Under the pieces are notes generated by a model. The model had not been told where the DNA came from. It worked only from the letters and a program-made list of their open reading frames with translations, and ran no database searches. The position numbers were made by a program, and so were the translations under genes. A stretch of DNA of 25,002 nt from Eubacterium sp. Lineage in GTDB: Bacteria > Bacillota_A > Clostridia > Lachnospirales > Lachnospiraceae. Location: the NCBI GenBank assembly GCA_023663915.1, contig JAMPGN010000035.1, positions 1-25,002 of the forward strand. The letters are read 5' to 3'. Of this stretch, positions 7,678 through 16,048 are shown piece after piece. Numbering within the stretch: the first letter of the stretch is position 1; every line of letters starts with the position of its first letter.

Positions 7678-9434
7678 TGTCTGGCAAAGAAAAGATTATA
7701 GAATGGATGAAAAGACTGGTCTTCTTATTATTTGCGCTGATCGTCGGGTATCTGCTTGTGGCGAGTATTTTCAGCACATGTTATATCGGCAGCTACCGCT
7801 ATATGACTGCGGCACAGATTGAAGAAGTTAATGTAGAGCATACTTTTTATATCCGGGATAATTTCTTACAGCATATTGTTGTGTTTATTGCTTTTTCAGC
7901 AGGGCTTCTTTTGCTTAGGGGAAAGGGCAGTAAAAAGGTATTGGATAGAAAATATGCAGGGATTTTGGCGTGTATCACTGCTGGGGCGGTGGCGCTTGTG
8001 ATCGTGCTTACGGGGCAGTATTATCCGAAATTCGACCAGAAGCATGTGATGGAAGCGGCTGCGGCATTAAACGCGCATGATTACTCTGATTTTGAAGTGG
8101 GCGGATATTTACACGTATTTCCCTTTCAGATGGGGATCGTGCTATATTTTCAACTATTGTCACGACTGTTTGGAAATCTGAATTATATAGCATTTGAAGC
8201 GGTGAATGCGGTCTGGATCGCGGCTGCATACTATTTCTTTATGAAGATTGCGGATATTTTGTGGGACAGGGAACAACGGTACGGGGCTGGAATTGCTGTT
8301 TTGTGCCTGCTTTTTGCGCCTTTTCTGATGTATACGACCTTTTTGTACGGAACAGTGGTGGGTATGGCGTTTGCTTTATTATCTGTTTACATGATGTTGC
8401 GGTATCTGTCAGAGCCAAAGATGTGTTATCTGCTTATCTGCGCGGCAGGCATGGGATTGGCGACGGTATTGAAATCAAATTATGCCATTTACATGATCGC
8501 TGAGATCATCGTGATTTCGCTTAAAACTTCTGCAGATAAAGGAATTGACCGTAAGAAGACAGGGACGGGACTAGCGCTTATACTGGCAATCCTTGTTTGT
8601 TTCGGCATCGGCAGGGCCGGAGTAGATGCGTCCATTAAGAATGCGAATCATGGAGAAGAAGTCAAGGGGATACCAATGATGGCGTGGGTGGTCATGGGAC
8701 TGCAGGATGGCAAGGGAGCTCCGGGATGGTATAATGCGTATAATAATTCTGTTTATGAGAAAAATGACTACGATTATGACAAAACACAGGAGGCCGTGAT
8801 GAATGACCTCAGGCAAAGAATCAAAGGGATGGCGGGCAGACCTAGGACCACGCTCAGCTTTTTTGTCAAAAAGGTGTCGTCCCAGTGGAATAATCCGACG
8901 TTCCAGTCGCTGTGGATTCTGGAAGGCAGGAGCGGGCGGGAAAGTTCGATCCCGATCCTGCAGGGAAAGGGCAGGTCGCTGTACATTTTTATGGTGAATC
9001 TGTTACAGACGTGGATTCTTGCAGGGACGTTTTTGTACACTGTCCTTCGCTTGAAAAAGAGCAGTATTGAGGAGATGATACTGCCGGTTACATTCATTGG
9101 CGGATTTGTGTTTCATTTATTCTGGGAGGCGGAAGGGCTTTATGCGATACTCTATTTTCCCCTGCTTCTGCCTTTGAGTGTGCGTGGATACGGGGAGTGG
9201 GCTTCGCGGCTTCATGACTGGCAGAATAAGATTGCGGCGGATGGCTGGAAGAGCCGGACGGGCGCAGAAATGAAGAAAAGCATTGGTGTATGCGCTGCGG
9301 TCGTCATTATGGTCTGTGCCTTATCCTATACGGCTCCTTTTGCCAAACTGTATGCAAGAAATGAGGATACAGGATTCTTTGACACTTATACACAGGAGAC
9401 CGTGAATGAAAGTGATCTGCCGGTAAGTCAATAG
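7674..9434 (+). CDS. Polytopic membrane protein, GT-C-type glycosyltransferase-like
   Basis: 586 residues with about eleven to twelve hydrophobic helices. After helix 1 comes an outside loop (FYIRDNF), and the segment QYYPKFDQKHV, with an Asp in the first large loop, followed by FPFQMGIVLYF, fits the arrangement of GT39/PMT-like GT-C enzymes that use polyprenyl-phosphate sugars outside the membrane. A soluble region (about 330-430) contains KNDYDYDKTQEAV and SSQWNNPTFQSLW, which I associate with Firmicute GT39-like proteins. The C-terminal tail after the last helix is short and acidic. It starts inside the previous stop (ATGA), with GAGGGAG 6 nt upstream. Could also be a non-catalytic membrane protein of the glycan machinery. 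Confidence 0.75.
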   Translation: MMSGKEKIIEWMKRLVFLLFALIVGYLLVASIFSTCYIGSYRYMTAAQIEEVNVEHTFYIRDNFLQHIVVFIAFSAGLLLLRGKGSKKVLDRKYAGILACITAGAVALVIVLTGQYYPKFDQKHVMEAAAALNAHDYSDFEVGGYLHVFPFQMGIVLYFQLLSRLFGNLNYIAFEAVNAVWIAAAYYFFMKIADILWDREQRYGAGIAVLCLLFAPFLMYTTFLYGTVVGMAFALLSVYMMLRYLSEPKMCYLLICAAGMGLATVLKSNYAIYMIAEIIVISLKTSADKGIDRKKTGTGLALILAILVCFGIGRAGVDASIKNANHGEEVKGIPMMAWVVMGLQDGKGAPGWYNAYNNSVYEKNDYDYDKTQEAVMNDLRQRIKGMAGRPRTTLSFFVKKVSSQWNNPTFQSLWILEGRSGRESSIPILQGKGRSLYIFMVNLLQTWILAGTFLYTVLRLKKSSIEEMILPVTFIGGFVFHLFWEAEGLYAILYFPLLLPLSVRGYGEWASRLHDWQNKIAADGWKSRTGAEMKKSIGVCAAVVIMVCALSYTAPFAKLYARNEDTGFFDTYTQETVNESDLPVSQ

Positions 9435-9448
9435 GAGAGGATAAACGA

Positions 9449-11188
9449 ATGATTCGCAAATTAAATTATATTTTTACAAGGCTGGATAAGATCAAAATAT
9501 TTTTCCTGCTGATAGCCGTGATTTTTGGGAGCTTTCTGGAACTGCTGGCTGTCTCGGTGTTCTCGCCGTTTATCAATCTGATCATGGATACGAGCATTCT
9601 GGAGAAGAATGGCGTGCTTATGGCAGTGTACCATTTCTTTTCCTTTAACAGTATAGAATATTTTCTTGCATTTATTGCGGGCGGGATCATTGTGATTTAT
9701 ATTGTTAAGAATGTTTATACAATTATAGAGAAAAATGCCATCTATAAGTTTTCTTACAGGATTCAGCAAACGATCTCTACGAATCTTCTGAAAGCATATA
9801 TGGCGGAGCCTTATACGTTTCATCTGAACAAGAATATTTCGATATTACAGCGCAGTATGCAGGAAGATGCCGACCAGTTTACCAAGGGTATACTGCATCT
9901 GATGGAGATGATCGCTGAAGCGAGCGTCTGCGTGGCGATTGGTATTTACCTGTATATTGAAAGCAAATCGATCACAGTGATTATCGCAGGTCTGCTCATA
10001 TTGTGCCTGGCGGTCTTTTCCATGATCTCCAGGAGATATTCCAGCGTCTGGGGCAGGCAGGGGCAGCAGTACAAGTCCAAGATCTATCAATGGATGAACC
10101 AGTCCCTGGGCGGCATTAAAGAAATCAAGGTCCTGAACAGGGAGGAGAGTTTTATCGAACAGTATGACGCTTATTTTGGCAGATATGTCAGGGTGCTGCG
10201 GCTGAACAGACTGATCGGGGTCGTACCCAAATATATTATAGAGATGGTATGTATGACAGGACTTTTGCTTGCCGTTATCGTCAAAATCCTTTTCGGGCAG
10301 AAGGATCTGGTAGAGTTTGTTCCACAGCTTGCCGTGTTTGCCGTGGCGGCGTTTCGGCTTCTGCCTTCCGTGGGGAAGATCAACGAACATATGTCGGCTG
10401 TGCTGTATGCGCTTCCCTCCCTGGAACTTGTCTATAATGACCTGCGAGAGATCGAACAGCTTAATATCGATAAAAAAGAAAAAGATACGACGTGGAAGTT
10501 AAAAGAGAAGATAGAAGTGAAAAATGTGTCTTACCGTTATCCGGACGGGGAGACGGATGTCATAGAGCATGCCGATTTTACAATCCAAAAAGGGAAAACA
10601 GTGGCATTTATCGGTGCTTCGGGAGCAGGCAAGTCTACCATGGTGGATATTTTATTGGGACTTCTTGCACCGCAATATGGTAGAATATATGCGGATGGTA
10701 TGAATGTGTATAAGAACCTCGCTACATGGCAGCAGGAAATCGGGTATATTCCGCAGTCCATCTATCTGTCTGACGATACGATCCGAAATAATGTCGCATT
10801 CGGAATCCATGAGAAGGAAATTGATGAGCAGGCGGTAATAAATGCATTGAAACAGGCGCAGCTCTATGATTTTGTGGACAGCCTTCCCGAAGGGCTTGAT
10901 ACTTTTGTGGGTGACAGGGGTGTCAGATTATCCGGCGGGCAGCGACAGCGCATCGGTATTGCCAGGGCGTTGTACCATGATCCGGAGATATTAGTGCTTG
11001 ACGAGGCGACTTCAGCGCTCGACAACGACACCGAGACGGCGGTCATGGAGGCGATAGACAGTCTGCAGGGGAGAAAGACGATTATCATCATAGCACATAG
11101 ATTATCAACGATTAAGAATGCGGACATCATCTATGAAGTAGGCGATGGTCAGGTGAAATTGAGAAAAAAAGAGGAAGTGATACAGTAA
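9449..11188 (+). CDS. ABC half-transporter, PglK/Wzk/MsbA-like lipid-linked glycan flippase
   Basis: A 579-residue fused permease-ATPase, the normal length for a homodimeric half-transporter. Six membrane helices lie within residues 1-315. The ATPase has Walker A GASGAGKST (389-397), Q-loop YIPQSIYLSDDTIRNNVAFG, signature LSGGQRQRIGIARAL (from 494), Walker B ILVLDEATSALD (D518, E519) and the switch His in IIAHRLST. Sitting among glycosyltransferases with no MATE-type Wzx in the window, it most likely flips an undecaprenyl-linked oligosaccharide to the outside, as PglK does; export of another lipid or peptide cannot be excluded. The SD AGGAGAGG (9433-9440) overlaps the previous stop. Confidence 0.9.
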   Translation: MIRKLNYIFTRLDKIKIFFLLIAVIFGSFLELLAVSVFSPFINLIMDTSILEKNGVLMAVYHFFSFNSIEYFLAFIAGGIIVIYIVKNVYTIIEKNAIYKFSYRIQQTISTNLLKAYMAEPYTFHLNKNISILQRSMQEDADQFTKGILHLMEMIAEASVCVAIGIYLYIESKSITVIIAGLLILCLAVFSMISRRYSSVWGRQGQQYKSKIYQWMNQSLGGIKEIKVLNREESFIEQYDAYFGRYVRVLRLNRLIGVVPKYIIEMVCMTGLLLAVIVKILFGQKDLVEFVPQLAVFAVAAFRLLPSVGKINEHMSAVLYALPSLELVYNDLREIEQLNIDKKEKDTTWKLKEKIEVKNVSYRYPDGETDVIEHADFTIQKGKTVAFIGASGAGKSTMVDILLGLLAPQYGRIYADGMNVYKNLATWQQEIGYIPQSIYLSDDTIRNNVAFGIHEKEIDEQAVINALKQAQLYDFVDSLPEGLDTFVGDRGVRLSGGQRQRIGIARALYHDPEILVLDEATSALDNDTETAVMEAIDSLQGRKTIIIIAHRLSTIKNADIIYEVGDGQVKLRKKEEVIQ

Positions 11189-11189
11189 T

Positions 11190-12113
11190 ATGGCATTGGA
11201 TTTCAAGAGATTTGTCAAGGACATACTCGCTCAGATCGATTATTTCCTGTATCGCTCAGGGTTCAAAAAGTGTTCTATAAGAGTGCATACAATAGAAGAG
11301 ACCATAGAAGAACTGACTCGCGGAAATAAGAGCATGATCCGGTTCGGTGATGGTGAGATTACAATGATCCGTGGAAGAAGCCTTAAATTGCAGCAGGTGG
11401 AGCCGGAGATCATAGATGGGCTGAAAAGGCTTCTGCAATACGAATATGAGGATATGATCGTCACCATTCCCGATATATTCGATGATTTATCCATTTATCG
11501 AAGGGCAAGCAGACAGTTCTGGAAAGATCATCTGCTGTTCAGCCGGAAGATTTATGAGAAGTATTGCAATCCGGGCAGGGAATATTACAATACGTCGATT
11601 TCTAGGTTTTATATCACCCTGGATGATCACGGCAGATGTCGTGAGTGGATGGAAGGAATCAGACAGATCTGGAAGGATAAAGACATTGTTGTGGTGGAAG
11701 GAGAAAGAACCCACAATGGCGTGGGGAACGATCTGTTTGATTTGGCAGGGAGTGTGGAGAGGATCATTGGGCCGAGCAGTGACGCTTATGGAAGGTTAGA
11801 TGAGATCATGCAATGCTGCAGGGAATATCCCAGGGACAGGCTGTTTCTTATTTCCCTGGGGGTCGCGGCTAAATTTCTGGCAGAACGGCTGTTTCTCGAA
11901 GGATACCGTGCACTTGACATCGGAAATCTGGATATGGAATATGAATGGTATCTGAGTGGGGCAAAGCAGAAAGAAGAGATCGCCAAACACAGCATCATTG
12001 GAGAAACGGCGAATCGTGCAGCCGGATATGATGAATATCTGGATCAGATTAAGTACAGAGTAACTGGGATAGGAAATATGAGGCCAAAGGATCGGAGCGG
12101 CAATTTCACATAG
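11190..12113 (+). CDS. GT-D fold glycosyltransferase (DUF1792 family)
   Basis: 307 residues, soluble. RFGDGE (R51-E56) is the hallmark of DUF1792, the GT-D fold whose D-x-E (here D54-G-E56) coordinates the metal and nucleotide sugar in the streptococcal serine-rich-repeat glycoprotein enzyme. The rest fits: IVVVEGERTHNGVGNDLFD and LISLGVAAKFLAE, followed by the typical ALDIGNLDMEYEW. It adds a hexose (Glc or Gal in known members) to a growing chain. The spacing to the ABC gene is one base, with GAGGAAG inside the ABC 3' end as SD, so the two are translated together. The family assignment is firm, the sugar is not. Confidence 0.88.
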   Translation: MALDFKRFVKDILAQIDYFLYRSGFKKCSIRVHTIEETIEELTRGNKSMIRFGDGEITMIRGRSLKLQQVEPEIIDGLKRLLQYEYEDMIVTIPDIFDDLSIYRRASRQFWKDHLLFSRKIYEKYCNPGREYYNTSISRFYITLDDHGRCREWMEGIRQIWKDKDIVVVEGERTHNGVGNDLFDLAGSVERIIGPSSDAYGRLDEIMQCCREYPRDRLFLISLGVAAKFLAERLFLEGYRALDIGNLDMEYEWYLSGAKQKEEIAKHSIIGETANRAAGYDEYLDQIKYRVTGIGNMRPKDRSGNFT

Positions 12114-12131
12114 AGGTAAGAGTGAAAAAAT

Positions 12132-13289
12132 ATGAAAGTTTTATATATGTCTCACAGATATCATACGAACCAGACTACGATTATGAAGGGATGGGTGGAG
12201 AATGGACACGAAGTTCGTTTCTTAAGCCAATATGCCGGCAGGGTAGAAGATTATACCTATGTGAAACCCATCGTGGTCGGTTACTCTAAGCTTTTCATAG
12301 CGTTTGATTATATCTATGTGCATTTCCTTAAGAAAAATGATCCGTTTGCCATAGATATGAAATTAAAGTGCGGCATTCCGCCGCTTAGGAAACTCGCAAA
12401 ATATATCAAAGAGTTTCAGCCGGATATCGCAATCATTCGGGAGCGTTCGGTCTATACGATCTGCATGAATGCTATATGCAGGTATTACCATATTCCTACG
12501 ATACTTTATAATTTAAGCCCGGTGTGGGACAAACCGAAGAAGATGGATCTGGCGCATAAGATCGTCTGGAGACTGACTCCCAGATACCGGATCACGCCGA
12601 CGAATCTGGTAGGGATAGACTTTACGGGTCTGGTCAAGGATAAATACGGATATTGGGCTCCGTTTCTGATGGAGCCGCAGATGCCGCCGTGGGAGAAAAC
12701 ATATTTTGCGGATGGCAGGATCAATGTCTTCTGCATCGGCAAATACCAGGAGCGCAAGAATCTCCAGATGATGATAGAAGTGGTCGAGAAACTTCTGCCG
12801 GAATATGATCTTCATCTGACGATTGCGGGGGAAGTGTCTAACCATTTTCATGAGGAATACTATCAGAGAGTCACGGGTTATGTCCAGGAACATGGGCTGG
12901 AAGAGAAGGTTACGTTTTATAGGAATCTGAACAGGAAAGAGATCGCTAAGCAGTATCGGAAAGCCGACGTGTATGTTATTCCGAGCACCGGGGAGCCGGC
13001 GTCGATCACCGTGATTGAGGCGATGGCATTTTCCGTTCCGGCGATCAGCGGAAGTGACAATGGAACGGCAAGCTATATCGACTATGGCAGGACAGGATAT
13101 GTTTTTGAAGACAACGACCAAAAAGATTTGCAGGACAAGCTGGAAAAGATCATATGTGACAGGGAAAATCTTGTAAAAATGGGAGCTGCAGGGTATGATC
13201 ATGTGAAGAGGCATTTTCAGTTTCAAAACTATTACGATTGTATCGAAGAGATACGGAAAAAGATGGATGGAAACAAGCAGAGCCAGTGA
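12132..13289 (+). CDS. Glycosyltransferase family 4
   Basis: A 385-residue GT-B enzyme. The N-domain begins KVLYMSHRYHTNQT and has WVENGHEV; the C-domain starts near residue 195 (INVFCIGKYQERKN), with TIAGEVSNHF and the E-x7-E motif in STGEPASITVIEAMAF, then SGSDNGTASYI. It is a cytoplasmic, retaining-type glycosyltransferase acting on the lipid-linked glycan. SD is AGAGGT near 12112-12117, about 14 nt upstream; a short AT-rich stretch separates it from the ATG. The 3' end runs up to the SD of the following gene. Confidence 0.9.
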   Translation: MKVLYMSHRYHTNQTTIMKGWVENGHEVRFLSQYAGRVEDYTYVKPIVVGYSKLFIAFDYIYVHFLKKNDPFAIDMKLKCGIPPLRKLAKYIKEFQPDIAIIRERSVYTICMNAICRYYHIPTILYNLSPVWDKPKKMDLAHKIVWRLTPRYRITPTNLVGIDFTGLVKDKYGYWAPFLMEPQMPPWEKTYFADGRINVFCIGKYQERKNLQMMIEVVEKLLPEYDLHLTIAGEVSNHFHEEYYQRVTGYVQEHGLEEKVTFYRNLNRKEIAKQYRKADVYVIPSTGEPASITVIEAMAFSVPAISGSDNGTASYIDYGRTGYVFEDNDQKDLQDKLEKIICDRENLVKMGAAGYDHVKRHFQFQNYYDCIEEIRKKMDGNKQSQ

Positions 13290-13299
13290 GGACAAGCCG

Positions 13300-14970
13300 A
13301 TGAATGAGCAATTAAAAGAGGACATACGCCCAAAGCCGCGGCAGAGAGCGGTACAGCTCCTTATTCTGACGGTGATGGGGATATTATTTTACCTTGTTAT
13401 GGGGCAGGAATGGATCGCGATAGAGGATGACACGCCTTTTTATCTGAATCCGAGAAGAGAAGGCGTTATGCCTGTCTACCCCCTGTTTTTGTTTGCGGCA
13501 AAATGTATTTTTGGCGCGGACTGGTATCTTAGCGCGGTGGTAGTGGTGCAGTCCATACTCGCGATTGTCTGTACAATGGTGTTTGTGCTGTATTTAGAGC
13601 GGCAGTTTGAACTGAAATGGTTTGAGACAATTCTGCTTTATACAGCAGCAATGCTCCCGTTTTCGATTTATCTGCCGGAGTCGGGGATCACGCACCAGAT
13701 TCTTACGGAAGGTCTGGCGTATGCCTTTTTTTATCTCTATTTTATGCTATTATTACAGTATGTTTTTACACAGAAGACCGGATGGATACTGGGCGCGGCG
13801 GCGATGGCGGCGTTTATGGAACTGATCAGAAGCCAGATGATCTTTCTGCTGGGGGTTACTGCCGCCGTATATGTCTGTGTGGAATTGATAAGAATGAAAA
13901 AGGATAAGATCAGCCGGAAGATTATAAGAACCTGCATAAATTGTGTGGTCGGAGTCGTAGGGATACTCATAGCGGTCACGGTGGTCTATAAAATATATGG
14001 GTGGTATATGATACACCAGCTTCCTGTCATTGAAAGCTGGGATCAGAGGGCGGCGGTTGAACAGACGGCGCTGACGGATGCGGAGAGCGCTGCGCAAGTC
14101 GGAACAGACGGCGGGCAGAGTGGAGAGAACGCTGCACAGGGCGGAGTGGATGACGGGCAGAGTGAAGAGAGCACTGCGCAAGTCGAAGCAGGCGGCGGAC
14201 AAGGTGGACAGAGCCACGAAAACACTGCGTCAGACAGTGCAGGCGGCGGACAACGTGAGACAGCCGCCGCACCGCTGGAATCCGAGAATCCCGGAACGAT
14301 GGCACAGTTTAATTCGCTTATCATCACCCGCGGTATTTACGAGGTCGATGCAGAAGACATAGTATTATTTGACAGCCCGGAGATGAAGGAGATATTTCAG
14401 AGGGTATTTGACGTGATTGATGCTGAGCAGCTTCGGTATGTGTATGCAAGACAGGACTTGTATATGTGGAAAGATCTGGTAAAGGATCAGATCCCGCCCT
14501 ATGTGTTTGGGCATGTGGCGGGTTATCTGAAAGAAAATCCGCAGGTGGAGCTGAATACGGTACAAGTATGCAGGGAATTGGGGCTTAAGGCGCTGATACA
14601 CCATTTTGACAGGTATTTGTACCATTCTTTCAGGATGATGGTCTCCGGATTTATCAGCAGTGTATTTTTCCAGATTGAGAGGATATATTTCCTGTGCCAT
14701 ATTATCACGCTGTTTCTGTACCTGACTGCGGCGGCGGGAATCATATATTGCTTGAAAAAGAACGGCAACAGGAAGGTTGCGGCGTTTGCACTCACGACGC
14801 TTGCATATATTTTCTTGATGGTAATTGTTATAAACCTCGTATTTCTAGGGCTTCAAAGGTACATGGTGTATGCTATGGGTATTTTTTACTGCAGCTTGTA
14901 TCTGTTGGCGAGGGAGGCAGTGCTCATCACTGCGGAGGGTTCTGCATGGATCAAAAAAAGAAAACCTTGA
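13300..14970 (+). CDS. GT-C-like membrane glycosyltransferase with a repeat insert
   Basis: About 556 residues with eight or more helices. I chose ATG 13300 (MNEQLKED) over the in-frame ATG 13267 because GAGGA (13288-13292) is well placed for it and 13267 lies inside the previous gene. After helix 1 the first outside loop carries the acidic EDD (IAIEDDTPFYLNPRR), the usual metal/lipid-sugar site position in GT-C enzymes. Helices run to about residue 245, followed by a low-complexity insert (264-321) and then an extracytoplasmic domain (ITRGIYEVDAEDIVLFDS). Four more hydrophobic stretches close the protein. It overlaps the DPM1-like GT2 gene by 25 bases, so it probably uses the polyprenyl-phosphate sugar made by that enzyme. 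Confidence 0.78.
   Translation: MNEQLKEDIRPKPRQRAVQLLILTVMGILFYLVMGQEWIAIEDDTPFYLNPRREGVMPVYPLFLFAAKCIFGADWYLSAVVVVQSILAIVCTMVFVLYLERQFELKWFETILLYTAAMLPFSIYLPESGITHQILTEGLAYAFFYLYFMLLLQYVFTQKTGWILGAAAMAAFMELIRSQMIFLLGVTAAVYVCVELIRMKKDKISRKIIRTCINCVVGVVGILIAVTVVYKIYGWYMIHQLPVIESWDQRAAVEQTALTDAESAAQVGTDGGQSGENAAQGGVDDGQSEESTAQVEAGGGQGGQSHENTASDSAGGGQRETAAAPLESENPGTMAQFNSLIITRGIYEVDAEDIVLFDSPEMKEIFQRVFDVIDAEQLRYVYARQDLYMWKDLVKDQIPPYVFGHVAGYLKENPQVELNTVQVCRELGLKALIHHFDRYLYHSFRMMVSGFISSVFFQIERIYFLCHIITLFLYLTAAAGIIYCLKKNGNRKVAAFALTTLAYIFLMVIVINLVFLGLQRYMVYAMGIFYCSLYLLAREAVLITAEGSAWIKKRKP
14089..14262 (+). repeat. Degenerate in-frame tandem repeat coding a Gly/Gln/Ser-rich insert
   Basis: Four units of 14, 14, 17 and about 13 codons: 14089-14130, 14131-14172, 14173-14223 and 14224-14262. 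The protein units are AAQVGTDGGQSGEN, AAQGGVDDGQSEES, TAQVEAGGGQGGQSHEN and TASDSAGGGQRET. All units keep the frame. The DNA is far more GC-rich than its surroundings (40 of 60 bases G or C in 14101-14160). Confidence 0.85.
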
Positions 14971-15665
14971 TTATTATCCCCGCTTACAATGAAGGGGATA
15001 ACATTGAGAAGGTAGTCGATAATTTGATAATAAATTTTCCTCAGTATGATTATGTCATTATCAACGACGGCTCGACAGACCATACGAAAAAAGTCTGTCG
15101 GGACAGGGGATACGAAGTATTGAACCTGCCGATCAATATGGGGATTGGCGGAGCGGTTCAGACCGGATATTGTTATGCGCGGGACAATGATTATGACATC
15201 GCGGTACAAATCGACGGGGACGGACAGCATGACGTGGGTTTTCTGGAAGGCATGATTCAGTATATGGATGAAGAGAAGGCGGACTGCGTCATCGGTTCGC
15301 GTTTCGTTGAAAAAGAGGGCTTCCAGTCTTCGGGGCTTCGCAGAATCGGGATTCGGTTTTTGAGTTTCTTAGGCTGGATTTTGACCGGTGTGAAAGTGAA
15401 GGACATCACGAGCGGATACCGTCTTGTAAACCGGAGGTTTATACAGATATTCGCAGAGGATTATCCGGCAGATTATCCGGAGCCGGAGGCGATGGTCATC
15501 GCGGCGGTGCATGGCGGGAAGATCAAAGAATATCCGGTTGTCATGAGAGACAGGGAGAACGGGATCAGTTCCATCACACTCAAAAAATCCTTCTACTATA
15601 TGTTTAAGGTGACATTAGCGATGTTGATTCGGAGATTGAGCTTCGGAGTCAGGAGGCAGAAATGA
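14946..15665 (+). CDS. Glycosyltransferase family 2, DPM1-like (polyprenyl-phosphate glycosyltransferase)
   Basis: 239 residues starting at ATG 14946, set by GGAGGG at 14934-14939 (6 nt spacing); the frame is open further upstream but that part overlaps the previous gene and is not coding-like. GT-A fold motifs are IIPAYNEGDN, INDGSTDHT, the D-x-D region QIDGDGQHD, and VIGSRFVEKEG. No C-terminal helices, so it resembles the soluble dolichyl-phosphate mannose synthase group, which loads a sugar onto polyprenyl phosphate for use by GT-C enzymes. It lies between a GT-C-like gene and a DUF2304 gene, overlapping both, which supports this role. Confidence 0.9.
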   Translation: MDQKKKTLIIIPAYNEGDNIEKVVDNLIINFPQYDYVIINDGSTDHTKKVCRDRGYEVLNLPINMGIGGAVQTGYCYARDNDYDIAVQIDGDGQHDVGFLEGMIQYMDEEKADCVIGSRFVEKEGFQSSGLRRIGIRFLSFLGWILTGVKVKDITSGYRLVNRRFIQIFAEDYPADYPEPEAMVIAAVHGGKIKEYPVVMRDRENGISSITLKKSFYYMFKVTLAMLIRRLSFGVRRQK

Positions 15666-16048
15666 TTCCACATACATTGCAGATCACGCTCTCGATAGCC
15701 GTCGTCTGCTATTTTATCATCATTCTCTATTATCTGAAAAAGAAAATGCTGGAACTTAAGTATACGTTGATATGGCTTGTGGCGGGAATGGTCATGGGTA
15801 TCATGATTTATTTTCCGGAGCTTTTGGTGCGGTTTGTAAGGCTTCTGGGGATCGAGAGCAATATGAACGGGTTGTATATCCTGCTCATTGGCTTTATTTT
15901 GATGATTCTTATGACGCTTACGTCTATTGTGTCCAGACAGCAGCTCAAGATCAGGATATTGATTCAGGAGATCAGTATGATGGAGAAGAGGATCAGAGAG
16001 CTGGAGAACAGTGCGGAGGAGAAAGAGGATGATGGCAGAGTCGGCTGA
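15662..16048 (+). CDS. DUF2304 small membrane protein
   Basis: 128 residues with three hydrophobic helices (about 8-26, 36-55, 70-90), then a charged coiled-coil-like tail (QQLKIRILIQEISMMEKRIRELE). Size, LKYTLIWL and the position right after a DPM1-like GT2 are typical of DUF2304. The function is not established; proteins of this kind sit where GtrA-type flippases sit in three-component glycosylation operons, so a role in anchoring the GT2 or moving the lipid-sugar is an inference. The start overlaps the GT2 stop as ATGA, with AGGAGG 5 nt upstream. Confidence 0.85.
   Translation: MIPHTLQITLSIAVVCYFIIILYYLKKKMLELKYTLIWLVAGMVMGIMIYFPELLVRFVRLLGIESNMNGLYILLIGFILMILMTLTSIVSRQQLKIRILIQEISMMEKRIRELENSAEEKEDDGRVG

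Noticed and set aside
13267..13299. Earlier start for the GT-C-like protein at ATG 13267
   Set aside because: It lies inside the upstream GT4 gene and has no SD, whereas ATG 13300 has GAGGA at good distance.
12513..13325. Antisense open frame of 270 codons opposite a GT4 gene
   Set aside because: Shadow of a well-supported GT4 coding sequence; no recognisable motif or consistent RBS.
14694..14945. N-terminal extension of the GT2 frame back to 14694
   Set aside because: The extension overlaps the membrane helices of the preceding gene in another frame and is Cys/His-rich; the GT2 domain and SD point to ATG 14946.
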